Origin: Planctomycetia bacterium
GTDB lineage: Bacteria > Planctomycetota > Brocadiia > Brocadiales > Brocadiaceae
Length of the DNA stretch: 64,000 nucleotides
Direction of reading: 5' to 3'
NCBI GenBank assembly: GCA_015075005.1
Contig: JABTVC010000001.1
Location: forward strand, 372,001 to 436,000
The position numbers and the translations under genes were made by a program. The notes beneath the pieces were generated by a model. It ran no database searches. It saw only the letters and a program-made list of their open reading frames with translations, and had not been told where the DNA came from. Position 1 is the stretch's first letter; every line of letters starts with the position of its first letter. Below, in pieces: positions 37,168 to 44,942 of this stretch.

Positions 37168-37602
37168 ATGAAGGAACGGGTAAGCGAAGAATTAAAATGT
37201 GCTATGAAGGCACAAGATAAGTTAAAGACATCGGTTTTGCGTATGATACTTGCCGATATCAGGATCGCGGATACGTCAGGTAAACCAAAAGACCAGATTG
37301 ATTATGTTGAGGTTGTTCGCGGGTATTGTAAGAAATTAAAGAAGTCCCGTGAGGAGTATGAAAAATTGCACCTGCCGGAAAAAGTAAAGGAATTAGACGG
37401 AGAGATTGCAATTGTTGAGGAATACCTGCCGAAACAATTGCCAGATGATGAAATTAAGAAGATCGTTAACGAGATCATTGAAACAAATAAATTTACTGCG
37501 AAAGAGATGGGAACCGCAATGAAGATCATTATGGGCAAATACGGGAGCGCAGTGGATGGGAAAAAGGTTCAGGCATATTTGCGGGAAAAGCTTACCTGTT
37601 GA
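37168..37602 (+). CDS. GatB/YqeY-domain protein
   Basis: A 144-residue protein of the YqeY family, related to the tail domain of the tRNA amidotransferase subunit GatB. It contains LKTSVLRMILADIRIADTSG, an acidic helix EVVRGYCKKLKKSREEYEKL, IAIVEEYLPKQLPDDEIKKIV and the C-terminal GKYGSAVDGKKVQAYLREKL. Full family length. The family is thought to bind tRNA but has no assigned reaction. Convergent with the ribonucleotide reductase gene, separated by 35 bases. Confidence 0.88.
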   Translation: MKERVSEELKCAMKAQDKLKTSVLRMILADIRIADTSGKPKDQIDYVEVVRGYCKKLKKSREEYEKLHLPEKVKELDGEIAIVEEYLPKQLPDDEIKKIVNEIIETNKFTAKEMGTAMKIIMGKYGSAVDGKKVQAYLREKLTC

Positions 37603-37637
37603 GTTGAGTGGCCCTGAATCATACAGCTATGAAGTTT

Positions 37638-39389
37638 TTAGCTTATAAGCTGTTTTGTGCATGTGCATTCAACGGAAAGCACTTGTGATACACGGCTTTT
37701 GTCTCTATATACGGTGATACCCTTACAGCCACTTTTATAAGCCAGCAAGAAGGCCTTTTTTACATCATCAACAGGAGATTCTTTTGGGAAATTGATGGTC
37801 TTGGAAACACCATTGTCAATATATTTTTGACAGATTGCCTGTATTTTTACGTGTTGCTCCGGAGAAACATCTCTGGCGGTGATAAATATTCTTTTGACAT
37901 CTTCAGGGATTTCTTTGATGTTTTGTACCGATCCTTCCTTTGAAACCTCCGCGAGTAATTTTTCAGAATAAAATCCCCGTTTTTTTGCAACTTCTTCGAA
38001 GAATGGATGTATTTCCGGTAATCCGCCTTCAATCAGGACGTGTCGTGTATAAGCAACGGCAAATAAGGGTTCGATACCACTGGAACAATGTGCGATAATA
38101 CTGATCGTGCCTGTTGGTGCGATAGTTGTCCGCGTTGCATTTCTAAATCGAGGTCCTTTCTTTTGGGCATAGATGCTTCTCTGGTGGTTTGGAAATGTGC
38201 CGCGTTCTGCCGCAAGTTTGACGGATGCTTCATTTGCCTTTTGAGAGAAAAAACGTATGAGTTTGTCAGTGTATCCAATGGCTTCCTCTGAATTGTATGA
38301 CACACCAAGTTTTATGAACAAGTCAGCAAGACCCATGATACCCAGACCCACCTTCCGATTGCTCTTTGTCAGATGCTCGATTTGGGGTAAAGGATATTTG
38401 TTCATATCAATACTATTATCTAAAAAGTGAACAGCGCGTTGTATTACTTTTTCAAGACAATCCCAATCAATTTCATGGATTCCGTTTTTAAGTTTCACCA
38501 TTCTGGAGAGATTGACAGACCCCAGGACGCACGCTTCGAAAGGCAACAGGGGTTGTTCTCCACAAGGATTTGTCCCTTCGATTTCTCCAATACGTGGGGT
38601 AGGATTAGCAGCGTTAATCGTATCCAGAAATAGCATGCCTGGCTCACCATTTTCCCATGCGGAACAAACCATTTGTTCAAAAAGCTCTCTGGCATGTACT
38701 ATCTTCACAGCCACTCTTGTTCGGGGGTTGATTAACGGAAAGTCCTGATTTTTTTCTACGGCTTGCATAAATGCATCGGTGACTCCGACTGAGATATTAA
38801 AATTTGTTAATACCCCTTCGGTTTGTTTTATCGTAATGAAATCAAGAATATCAGGATGGTCAACCCGTAATACCGCCATGTTCGCGCCGCGCCGAAAACC
38901 TCCCTGATTGATGGCTTCGGTAGCTTCGTTAAAGACCTTCATGAAAGGAATAGGACCGCTGGCATAACCACCAGAAGTGCCCACCATGTCATTTTTTGGT
39001 CGTATGCGTGAAAACGAGAAACCTGTGCCACCGCCACTTTTGTGGATTAAGGCGGCTTGTTTTACCGTATCAAAAATGCTATCGATTGAATCCTCGATGG
39101 GGAGCACGAAACATCCAAATAATTGTTGAAGGTCTCTTCCTGCATTCATCAGGGCAGGGGAGTTTGGCAGGAATTGGAGGGACGTCAATAGATCGTAAAA
39201 TTGCTTTTCCTGTGATGCAATATCAGCCCCTTGGTTGTATAGCAAATCTGCTGATGCGATATTTTTTGCTACCCGGCGAAACATATCTTCAGGCGATTCA
39301 ACAGGGAGGCCTGAGGCATCTTTTTTCAGGTATCTTTTTTCAAGCACTAACAGGGCATTGGGTGATAAAGAAAAGACATTATGTCCCAT
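37638..39389 (-). CDS. nrdJ: Adenosylcobalamin-dependent (class II) ribonucleotide reductase
   Basis: Reduces ribonucleotides using a B12-derived thiyl radical, so no oxygen or separate radical subunit is needed, as expected of an anaerobe. Visible: LPNSPALMNAGRDLQQLFGCFVLP with the first redox Cys, SGGGTGFSFSRIRP, the catalytic NPCGE with radical-site Cys, LPFEACVLGSVNLSRM, TIAPTGTISIIA, and the C-terminal GCKGITVYRDKSR. The tail ends VECTCTKQ, a C-x-C pair suited to thioredoxin/glutaredoxin exchange. Start taken at ATG 39389 (MGHNVFSLSPNA); six upstream residues are possible. Length 583 is on the short side of the family. No cobalamin riboswitch is visible upstream. Confidence 0.92.
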   Translation of the reverse strand: MGHNVFSLSPNALLVLEKRYLKKDASGLPVESPEDMFRRVAKNIASADLLYNQGADIASQEKQFYDLLTSLQFLPNSPALMNAGRDLQQLFGCFVLPIEDSIDSIFDTVKQAALIHKSGGGTGFSFSRIRPKNDMVGTSGGYASGPIPFMKVFNEATEAINQGGFRRGANMAVLRVDHPDILDFITIKQTEGVLTNFNISVGVTDAFMQAVEKNQDFPLINPRTRVAVKIVHARELFEQMVCSAWENGEPGMLFLDTINAANPTPRIGEIEGTNPCGEQPLLPFEACVLGSVNLSRMVKLKNGIHEIDWDCLEKVIQRAVHFLDNSIDMNKYPLPQIEHLTKSNRKVGLGIMGLADLFIKLGVSYNSEEAIGYTDKLIRFFSQKANEASVKLAAERGTFPNHQRSIYAQKKGPRFRNATRTTIAPTGTISIIAHCSSGIEPLFAVAYTRHVLIEGGLPEIHPFFEEVAKKRGFYSEKLLAEVSKEGSVQNIKEIPEDVKRIFITARDVSPEQHVKIQAICQKYIDNGVSKTINFPKESPVDDVKKAFLLAYKSGCKGITVYRDKSRVSQVLSVECTCTKQLIS

Positions 39390-39511
39390 GGAAACCTCTT
39401 CTGTCACAAGGACGCGAATGTATAAAAGGTTGAATGCGGAAAAATCGGGCTCTATCTTTCGTTGATATCCTTCGTGTCGTTATATTTATATTTTAGCGGC
39501 GATTAATTCCG

Positions 39512-40561
39512 CTAAATAATCATCATACAATCACCGTAACTAAAAAAACGGTAACCTTTGTTTTTGGCTATTTCATAAGCGTTCAGAATGTTTTCCCTTC
39601 CTGCAAAGGCACAAACCAGTACAAGCAGAGTAGTTTTGGGGAGATGAAAATTGGTAAGTAAAACATCAACGTACTTAAAATTATACGGCGGATAAATGAA
39701 TAGGTTTGTCCACCCTGAGATTTGCGGTATTTGGTTGTTCATGGCAACCGACTCCAGAACCCGGCAAGAGGTACTTCCCACGGCGATCACACGATTCTTG
39801 TGTTCTTTGGTCTTTTCTATTTTTTGTATAATCTCTCCGGGGCATTCGTAGTATTCTTTATGCATGTGATGTTTTTGGATATCATCTGTTTTTATGGGCA
39901 AGAATGTCCCCATACCCGTATGCAGGGTAACAAATCCTATGTCTACTCCGTGTTTTTTTATCTCCTCAAGGGTGTTTTGGCTAAAGTGCAAACCCGCTGT
40001 GGGTGCGGCAATTGCCCCTTCCTTTTGGGCAAATACCGTCTGGTATCGTTCTTGATCGAAAGAGGAAAATGATCCTTTATTGTTATTGCGTTTTATATAA
40101 GGTGGTAAAGGCATTTTTCCGATTTGAGTGAGAATATCTTTTATGTCGTAATTTTTGTCAAATTTAATAAGCCATGAACCGTCTTCAGCTTTATTGATGA
40201 GTTTTGCAGAGATTGTGGTATTTCCAAGATAAATTACTTCCCCTTTTTTTAATCTGGCGTTTGATTTAATTAATGCCTTCCATTGGTTTTCTCCCATCTC
40301 TTCGGTAAGCAATAATTCAAGGAATGCACCACTAATCCTGTGCCCGGTTACCAATGCAGGTATCACCTTTGTGTCGTTAAGAACGAGCAAATCTCCAGGA
40401 TAGAGATATTCAGTAATTTCATGAAATATACGGTGTTCTATCTTGCCTGTGCTTCGATGCAATATCAACAGTCTTGCATCTTCACGGTTTTCTGCCGGTT
40501 GCTGAGCGATTAGTTCCTTTGGAAGATCATAGGTGTAGTCGGATAGTTTGGTGCAAATCTT
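39512..40561 (-). CDS. queA: S-adenosylmethionine:tRNA ribosyltransferase-isomerase
   Basis: Transfers and rearranges the ribosyl moiety of S-adenosylmethionine onto 7-aminomethyl-7-deazaguanine in tRNA, the penultimate step of queuosine formation. About 349 residues with YDLPKELIAQQPAENREDARLLIL, GDLLVLNDTKVIPALVTGH, PPYIKRNNN, AIAAPTAGLHFSQ, VTLHTGMGTFLPI and TNFHLPKTTLLVLVCAF. Start set at the ATG 40561 (MKICTKLSDYTY); 19 extra residues upstream are not conserved. A consensus-like promoter precedes it (TTGATT-17-TATTAT). Divergent from the dcw cluster. Confidence 0.93.
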   Translation of the reverse strand, partial: KICTKLSDYTYDLPKELIAQQPAENREDARLLILHRSTGKIEHRIFHEITEYLYPGDLLVLNDTKVIPALVTGHRISGAFLELLLTEEMGENQWKALIKSNARLKKGEVIYLGNTTISAKLINKAEDGSWLIKFDKNYDIKDILTQIGKMPLPPYIKRNNNKGSFSSFDQERYQTVFAQKEGAIAAPTAGLHFSQNTLEEIKKHGVDIGFVTLHTGMGTFLPIKTDDIQKHHMHKEYYECPGEIIQKIEKTKEHKNRVIAVGSTSCRVLESVAMNNQIPQISGWTNLFIYPPYNFKYVDVLLTNFHLPKTTLLVLVCAFAGRENILNAYEIAKNKGYRFFSYGDCMMII

Positions 40562-40603
40562 CATATATTTGGATGAGGCAACATGCATTCTTTTAGTCAA
40601 AAT

Positions 40604-40632
40604 ATAATACCACGTCAAAAAAATATAATCAA
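40604..40632 (-). promoter_or_regulatory. Probable queA promoter
   Basis: On the minus strand TTGATT (40632-40627) and TATTAT (40609-40604), separated by 17 bases, lie about 45 bases upstream of the queA ATG. Confidence 0.5.
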
Positions 40633-40809
40633 GGTGTATAAATTTATTATGAATTTAAAGTTAAGGTTTAAAATATTTAAATATTTTTAAAAAAAATGTA
40701 CCCGTGAGCATCATGCTATATATAGCGTATATGAGAATGAATATTACAACAATTAGCATATCAAGGAGATAGTATAGCCAGACAAGTAAAGAGGTTATAA
40801 AAATATTTC

Positions 40810-40837
40810 TTGACAAATAAATAAAAAAGTTTATTGT
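40810..40837 (+). promoter_or_regulatory. Probable dcw-cluster promoter
   Basis: TTGACA (40810-40815) and TATTGT (40832-40837) with a 16-base spacer, placing transcription initiation near 40844, just before the three AGTGG repeats and the mraZ start. Confidence 0.5.
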
Positions 40838-40847
40838 CATAGCCGCT

Positions 40848-40877
40848 AGTGGTGTCGAGTGGTGAAAAGTGGGGAAT
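40848..40877 (+). promoter_or_regulatory. MraZ-type operator, three AGTGG repeats
   Basis: AGTGG occurs at 40848, 40858 and 40868, exactly 10 bases apart (AGTGGTGTCG, AGTGGTGAAA, AGTGGGGAAT). In E. coli, Mycoplasma and others MraZ binds three direct GTGG/TGGGA-type repeats at 10-base spacing ahead of its own operon. The third repeat overlaps the mraZ ribosome-binding site (GTGGGGA), so binding would block initiation and probably translation. Role inferred from spacing and position. Confidence 0.75.
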
Positions 40878-40880
40878 AAA

Positions 40881-41348
40881 ATGTTCACCGGTGAGTACCA
40901 TCATACAATTGATGATAAGAATAGATTGGCCATACCGGCTCCTCTCCGGGAGAGTATTGATACGGAGAAGGAGGGAAAGGGATTTTTCATAACTCGGGGA
41001 CTTGATACCTGCCTGTTCATGTACACACCTAAAGTATGGCAGGGTGTAGTTCATCGGATCGAACAACTCTCTTTTACAAATAAAAAGGCGCGTCAGTTCC
41101 AGCGCCTTTTCTTTTCTAAGGCACAAAAAATTCCTGATTCTGACCAGCAGGGACGCATTCTGGTCCCTCAATATTTGAAAGATATTGCCAAGATACAAAA
41201 AAATGTTGTGATTGTTGGAGTAAGCAGTCGTATTGAAATATGGGATGAAAGAGCCTGGAAAGATTTTGAGTCTGAACATAATAAAGGGTTTGAAGAGATT
41301 GCGGAAGATTTGTTCCAGTTGGGGTCTCCTGCCTCTGAAATCGGGTAA
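40881..41348 (+). CDS. mraZ: Transcriptional regulator MraZ
   Basis: A 155-residue DNA-binding protein with two AbrB-like/MraZ domains: MFTGEYHHTIDDKNRLAIPAPLR at the N-terminus and SDQQGRILVPQYLKDIAKI in the second repeat, each with the conserved D-x-x-x-R. MraZ autoregulates the dcw cluster. ATG 40881 is chosen because GTGGGGA lies 5 bases upstream and MFTGEY is the family start; the in-frame GTG 40869 is inside the operator. It is the first gene of the cluster and is followed by rsmH after 32 bases. Confidence 0.93.
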   Translation: MFTGEYHHTIDDKNRLAIPAPLRESIDTEKEGKGFFITRGLDTCLFMYTPKVWQGVVHRIEQLSFTNKKARQFQRLFFSKAQKIPDSDQQGRILVPQYLKDIAKIQKNVVIVGVSSRIEIWDERAWKDFESEHNKGFEEIAEDLFQLGSPASEIG

Positions 41349-41380
41349 GTACAGCCCCCGTGTTTGTAAAGATAGATTAA

Positions 41381-42280
41381 ATGGATAATGCAACAAATAA
41401 CCTGCTTCATAAACCAGTGATGGTTGATGAGGTATTAGATTACCTTTGTCCGCAACCGGGACACATCATTCTGGATTGTACTGTGGGGAATGGGGGGCAT
41501 GCAAGCAGGATAATGAGCAGGATAAGTCCACATGGGTTGTTTATTGGAATCGATAAGGATCTGGAAATGTTGCACAGAGCAAAACACTATCTATCGGAAA
41601 CAGGGTATCCCTTTAAGCTTTATCATGCAGATTATACTGATGTTGACGAGGTATTGCGACAGGCAGGGGTTGAAATGGTGAATGGCGTGCTCCTTGATTT
41701 GGGTGCATCTTCTTTGCAGTTTGATGAGTGGGAACGTGGTTTTAGCTTTGCAAGGGAAGGTCCGCTCGATATGAGGATGGATCGGTCGCAGGCTGGTACT
41801 GCGCAGGATCTAATCCATAGGCTTTCTGAGAAAAAACTGGAAGAGTTACTGAAAAAGTACGGAGAAGAGCGATGGTCAAGAAGGATTGCAAGGGCCATAC
41901 AAAAAGAAGAAAAGGACGTAGGGATCACTTCAACAAGACAATTGGCCGCGATTATTGAACGGGTCGTTCCAAAAGGAAGGAGTAAAATTCATCCTGCAAC
42001 AAGGGTATTTCAGGCGCTGAGAATTGCAGTAAACAAGGAACTGGAAAGCCTGGAGATTGTTTTGGATAAAATTCATAATTATATGATGATAGGATCTCGC
42101 ATTGTAGTTATAAGTTTTCATTCCCTTGAGGACAGGATTGTAAAGAATAAACTCATAGAAAAAGCGAACCAGAAACTATTCAGGATACTTACAAGGAAAC
42201 CGATAACTCCGCGTGAAACTGAGATAGTCCAAAATATTCGATGCAGAAGCGCAAAACTTAGATCTGCAGAAAGGATTTAA
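41381..42280 (+). CDS. rsmH: 16S rRNA (cytosine-1402-N4) methyltransferase
   Basis: Methylates N4 of C1402 in the ribosomal decoding centre. The 299 residues contain the N-terminal HKPVMVDEVLDYL, the SAM site ILDCTVGNGGHASRIM, DLGASSLQFDEWERGFSF, GPLDMRMDRS, the insertion domain with YGEERWSRRIARAI and the tail VVISFHSLEDRIVKN. All are hallmark MraW/RsmH segments. Second gene of the dcw cluster, as in most bacteria; the stop is immediately followed by the ftsL-like gene (1 base apart). Confidence 0.95.
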   Translation: MDNATNNLLHKPVMVDEVLDYLCPQPGHIILDCTVGNGGHASRIMSRISPHGLFIGIDKDLEMLHRAKHYLSETGYPFKLYHADYTDVDEVLRQAGVEMVNGVLLDLGASSLQFDEWERGFSFAREGPLDMRMDRSQAGTAQDLIHRLSEKKLEELLKKYGEERWSRRIARAIQKEEKDVGITSTRQLAAIIERVVPKGRSKIHPATRVFQALRIAVNKELESLEIVLDKIHNYMMIGSRIVVISFHSLEDRIVKNKLIEKANQKLFRILTRKPITPRETEIVQNIRCRSAKLRSAERI

Positions 42281-42281
42281 T

Positions 42282-42650
42282 ATGGGCGTGTCGAGAATAC
42301 TATTGTTGTTTGTTATTACTATTGCAATGGCAATGTTTGTAGTGTCAGAAAGAAACAGAATCATAGAAACAGGATACCATGTGGCTAAATTGCAAATGAA
42401 CTGTGATGAATTGTCAGAGAAGAATAGGAAATTGAACTATTATGTTAGTCGCTTACAATCGCCAGAGGTTATTGTCTATAAGGTACAATCATTGAATATC
42501 CCTCTCGTTCCTCAGGAAGACCGGGTAGGAATGGTAGCAGCTCGAGGAAAACTAAAGGAGGATGTGATAAAGTCAATGAAAAAGGTAATCAATAAAGATT
42601 TTTATAGTCAAAAGGGAGTCTTAGTAAAGTGTTGCTCACTACATAATTAA
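42282..42650 (+). CDS. ftsL: FtsL-like division protein
   Basis: A small bitopic protein in the ftsL position. Residues 5-21 form a membrane segment (RILLLFVITIAMAMFVV), followed by a predicted coiled coil (HVAKLQMNCDELSEKNRKLNYYVSRLQ) and a conserved-looking periplasmic SPEVIVYKVQSLNI. This is the FtsL/DivIC arrangement, although sequence similarity is too weak to be sure. In other bacteria FtsL links FtsQ and FtsW/FtsI. SD GAAAGG precedes the ATG, which almost abuts rsmH. The last 25 residues appear poorly constrained. Confidence 0.65.
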   Translation: MGVSRILLLFVITIAMAMFVVSERNRIIETGYHVAKLQMNCDELSEKNRKLNYYVSRLQSPEVIVYKVQSLNIPLVPQEDRVGMVAARGKLKEDVIKSMKKVINKDFYSQKGVLVKCCSLHN

Positions 42651-42789
42651 CGTCTTAAACAGAAAGATAGATAAAAACGATTTCCTATTCCTAGTTGTCT
42701 AAAGAGTTGTTTCCTGACGGTAATGGCACAGGGCTGTTGTATGACTTTGAGCGCAATATTTTGTATGGTTTATGTTGAGTCCTCCTCCC

Positions 42790-42847
42790 GGACGCTTTCG
42801 GGGAAAAGTTGTCTTGTCCCGAAAGCGTCCGTAAAATTTAATTTTAC
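42790..42847. repeat. Perfect 13-bp hairpin between ftsL and ftsI
   Basis: GGACGCTTTCGGG (42790-42802) and CCCGAAAGCGTCC (42818-42830) form a perfect stem with a 15-base loop, immediately followed by a second palindrome GTAAAATTTAATTTTAC (42831-42847). It lies in the only large gap (239 bases) of the upstream half of the dcw cluster. No T-run follows the first stem, so it is not a classical terminator. It may be an attenuator, RNA-processing site or a dispersed palindrome. Confidence 0.7.
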
Positions 42848-42889
42848 TGGATTGTTTTAGTTCAATAGACCTTTGTGGGGATTACCAAC

Positions 42890-44611
42890 GTGCTGCCTTT
42901 GACAAAACATAAATTCTGGGCGAATATTACCGGCGTTTTTCTCATCATGATTTTTCTTGCCTTATCTGTTCATATCGGACGCATTCAGTTAATTGATCAC
43001 GAAAAATATATTAAACTTGCCAAGGTACAGCAGTGCAAGAAAATTGAGTTGCCTGCAAGAAGAGGTTCAATCTTAGATAGGAATGGGAGTCCACTTGCCG
43101 AATCTTTGCAAGTGGGTTCTGTTTATGCAGATCCTGCTGAAATTGAAGACATCTCCTCTGTAGGATATCATCTGGGCAAGGTCTTAAAGCTTGATTCATC
43201 TAAGGTAGTGAATCTTCTGAGTAAGGATAAACGATTTGTCTGGATTAAACGAAAAATAGGCGACGAAGAACTCAATGCAGTCGCAAAATTGTCATTAAAA
43301 GGAATTTATGTAAAACACGAGAATCATCGTTTTTATCCCAACGGCAAGTTAGGCAGCCACATTCTTGGATTCACCAACATTGACGAGAAGGGGCTTGAGG
43401 GTGTTGAGCTGTCATATGATTATCTGTTATCAGGGGTATCAGGGTATCGTCTGATTAATCGGGATGCACTGCAACGTCAGATTATTACACCTGATGCAGA
43501 GATTCAATTACCCCGGCATGGAAATGATGTTGTATTGACGATGGATGCTAATATTCAACGTCTTGTTGAAGAAGAATTGGAAGATGCTTGTGAAAAATGG
43601 AAGCCGTTATCCGCAACGGCACTTGTCATGGACCCAAGTACCGGTGAAGTACTTGCTATGGCAAATCATCCTACATATGATCCTAATCATTTTAAGAAAT
43701 ATCCTCCAAACACAAGGAGAAATCTGGCTATTACGGATTGCTATGAGCCGGGGTCATTAATGAAGCCTGTTGTCATTTCAGGCATATTTGATCAGGGTTT
43801 AGTGAAACCTGACGATGTGTTTTTCTGCAATAACGGTGCATGTAATATAGAGGGCAGGATTTTGCATGATACTCACGGCGGCCACGGCAAGCTTACTGTT
43901 TCAGAAATTGTTGCCTATTCAAGCAATATCGGAATGGCAAAGGTAGGCATGCTTATGGGAACGGAAAGGATGTATCGATATCTTAAACAATTCAACTTTG
44001 GAGAGAAAACGGGAATAGAACTACCGGGAGAAATAGGCGGTATCTTTCGTCCTGTAAAACAGTGGTCCAAGAAATATTCTCTTATATCTATTTCGATGGG
44101 ACACGAGATTGCAGTTACACCGTTACAGTTTATTACAGCTTTTTGCAGCATTCCAAACGGCGGTTTGTTGCTCAGACCGAAGATTGTAAAATCAATAATA
44201 AGCAATGATAATAAAAGAAAAGATGAATTTCAGAGTCCACAAATCGTTGAACGGGTAATGAGTTCGAACGTTGCGCGCACGATAATGAATCCTATACTAA
44301 TGAAGGCCGTTAGAGAAGGAACAGGGAAAAATGCAAACCTCTTGGAATACGATGTCGCTGGAAAGACAGGAACTTCACAGAAAGCCTATAGCGGAGGCGG
44401 GCGATATTCTCATGAAAAATATGTTGGCTCTTTTATTGCCTATGCCCCTGCCGAACGGCCTCGTATTTGCGTTTTGGTCATGATTAATGAACCGCAGGGT
44501 GGTGCATACTATGGTGGTACGGTTGCTGCCCCTGTTGTAGGAGAAATCATTAGACGCGCACTTCTTTATCTTGGCGAAGAACCCTCGAAGTTTAAAATGG
44601 CAATGCAATAA
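42890..44611 (+). CDS. ftsI: Peptidoglycan D,D-transpeptidase (PBP2/FtsI type)
   Basis: Class B penicillin-binding protein that cross-links septal peptidoglycan. Membrane anchor at residues 9-29 (FWANITGVFLIMIFLALSVHI), dimerisation domain beginning IELPARRGSILDRNGSPLAES, and a transpeptidase domain with the serine motif SLMK in CYEPGSLMKPVV, SSN in AYSSNIGMAKVG and KTG in VAGKTGTSQKAY. No PASTA repeats. GTG 42890 is preferred (GGGG 9 bases upstream); GTG 42875 would add five residues. Its presence in an ftsZ-less cluster implies that septal peptidoglycan is still made by the standard enzyme. Confidence 0.92.
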   Translation: MLPLTKHKFWANITGVFLIMIFLALSVHIGRIQLIDHEKYIKLAKVQQCKKIELPARRGSILDRNGSPLAESLQVGSVYADPAEIEDISSVGYHLGKVLKLDSSKVVNLLSKDKRFVWIKRKIGDEELNAVAKLSLKGIYVKHENHRFYPNGKLGSHILGFTNIDEKGLEGVELSYDYLLSGVSGYRLINRDALQRQIITPDAEIQLPRHGNDVVLTMDANIQRLVEEELEDACEKWKPLSATALVMDPSTGEVLAMANHPTYDPNHFKKYPPNTRRNLAITDCYEPGSLMKPVVISGIFDQGLVKPDDVFFCNNGACNIEGRILHDTHGGHGKLTVSEIVAYSSNIGMAKVGMLMGTERMYRYLKQFNFGEKTGIELPGEIGGIFRPVKQWSKKYSLISISMGHEIAVTPLQFITAFCSIPNGGLLLRPKIVKSIISNDNKRKDEFQSPQIVERVMSSNVARTIMNPILMKAVREGTGKNANLLEYDVAGKTGTSQKAYSGGGRYSHEKYVGSFIAYAPAERPRICVLVMINEPQGGAYYGGTVAAPVVGEIIRRALLYLGEEPSKFKMAMQ

Positions 44612-44657
44612 CTGTAGCATGTTAATATTTCTATAACACCAATGGGGAGTGAAAAAG

Positions 44658-44936
44658 ATGGCGCAAGATGCGATTGGAAAACAGGATTTCATTTTATGGT
44701 ACAGTTTGTATGCAAACGAGAAAGAGCTTGCTGTGGTCCGAACTCATAATAGAGAAATTCTGGACAGACTTTTAAGGGAATATGCTGAGGAAGTAGACAA
44801 GATTAACAAGACGCGGCATTTGTGTGAACGGATTATTCAATCGAAGAGTATGAAAACACAGGGTTTTGATGTAACATTAACGATAGATACATTTCCCAAT
44901 CGAAGAAAAACAGGCATCTTGCAGGAAACACAATAG
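44658..44936 (+). CDS. Small conserved-position protein of unknown function in the dcw cluster
   Basis: Ninety-two residues, ATG 44658 after GGGGA at 9-base spacing. The N-terminal half is charged and mostly helical (KQDFILWYSLYANEKELAVVRTHN, LDRLLREYAEEVDKINKTRHL), with no membrane segment and no motif I recognise; the C-terminus ends with GFDVTLTIDTFPNRRKTG. It lies between ftsI and murE, 6 bases before murE, where most bacteria have no gene. Codon use and strand agree with its neighbours, so it is probably real and cotranscribed. Function unknown. Confidence 0.7.
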   Translation: MAQDAIGKQDFILWYSLYANEKELAVVRTHNREILDRLLREYAEEVDKINKTRHLCERIIQSKSMKTQGFDVTLTIDTFPNRRKTGILQETQ

Positions 44937-44942
44937 ATATTT

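Noticed and set aside
39390..39511. Cobalamin riboswitch upstream of nrdJ
   Set aside because: Only about 120 bases separate nrdJ and queA and no B12-box or comparable stem structure is visible.
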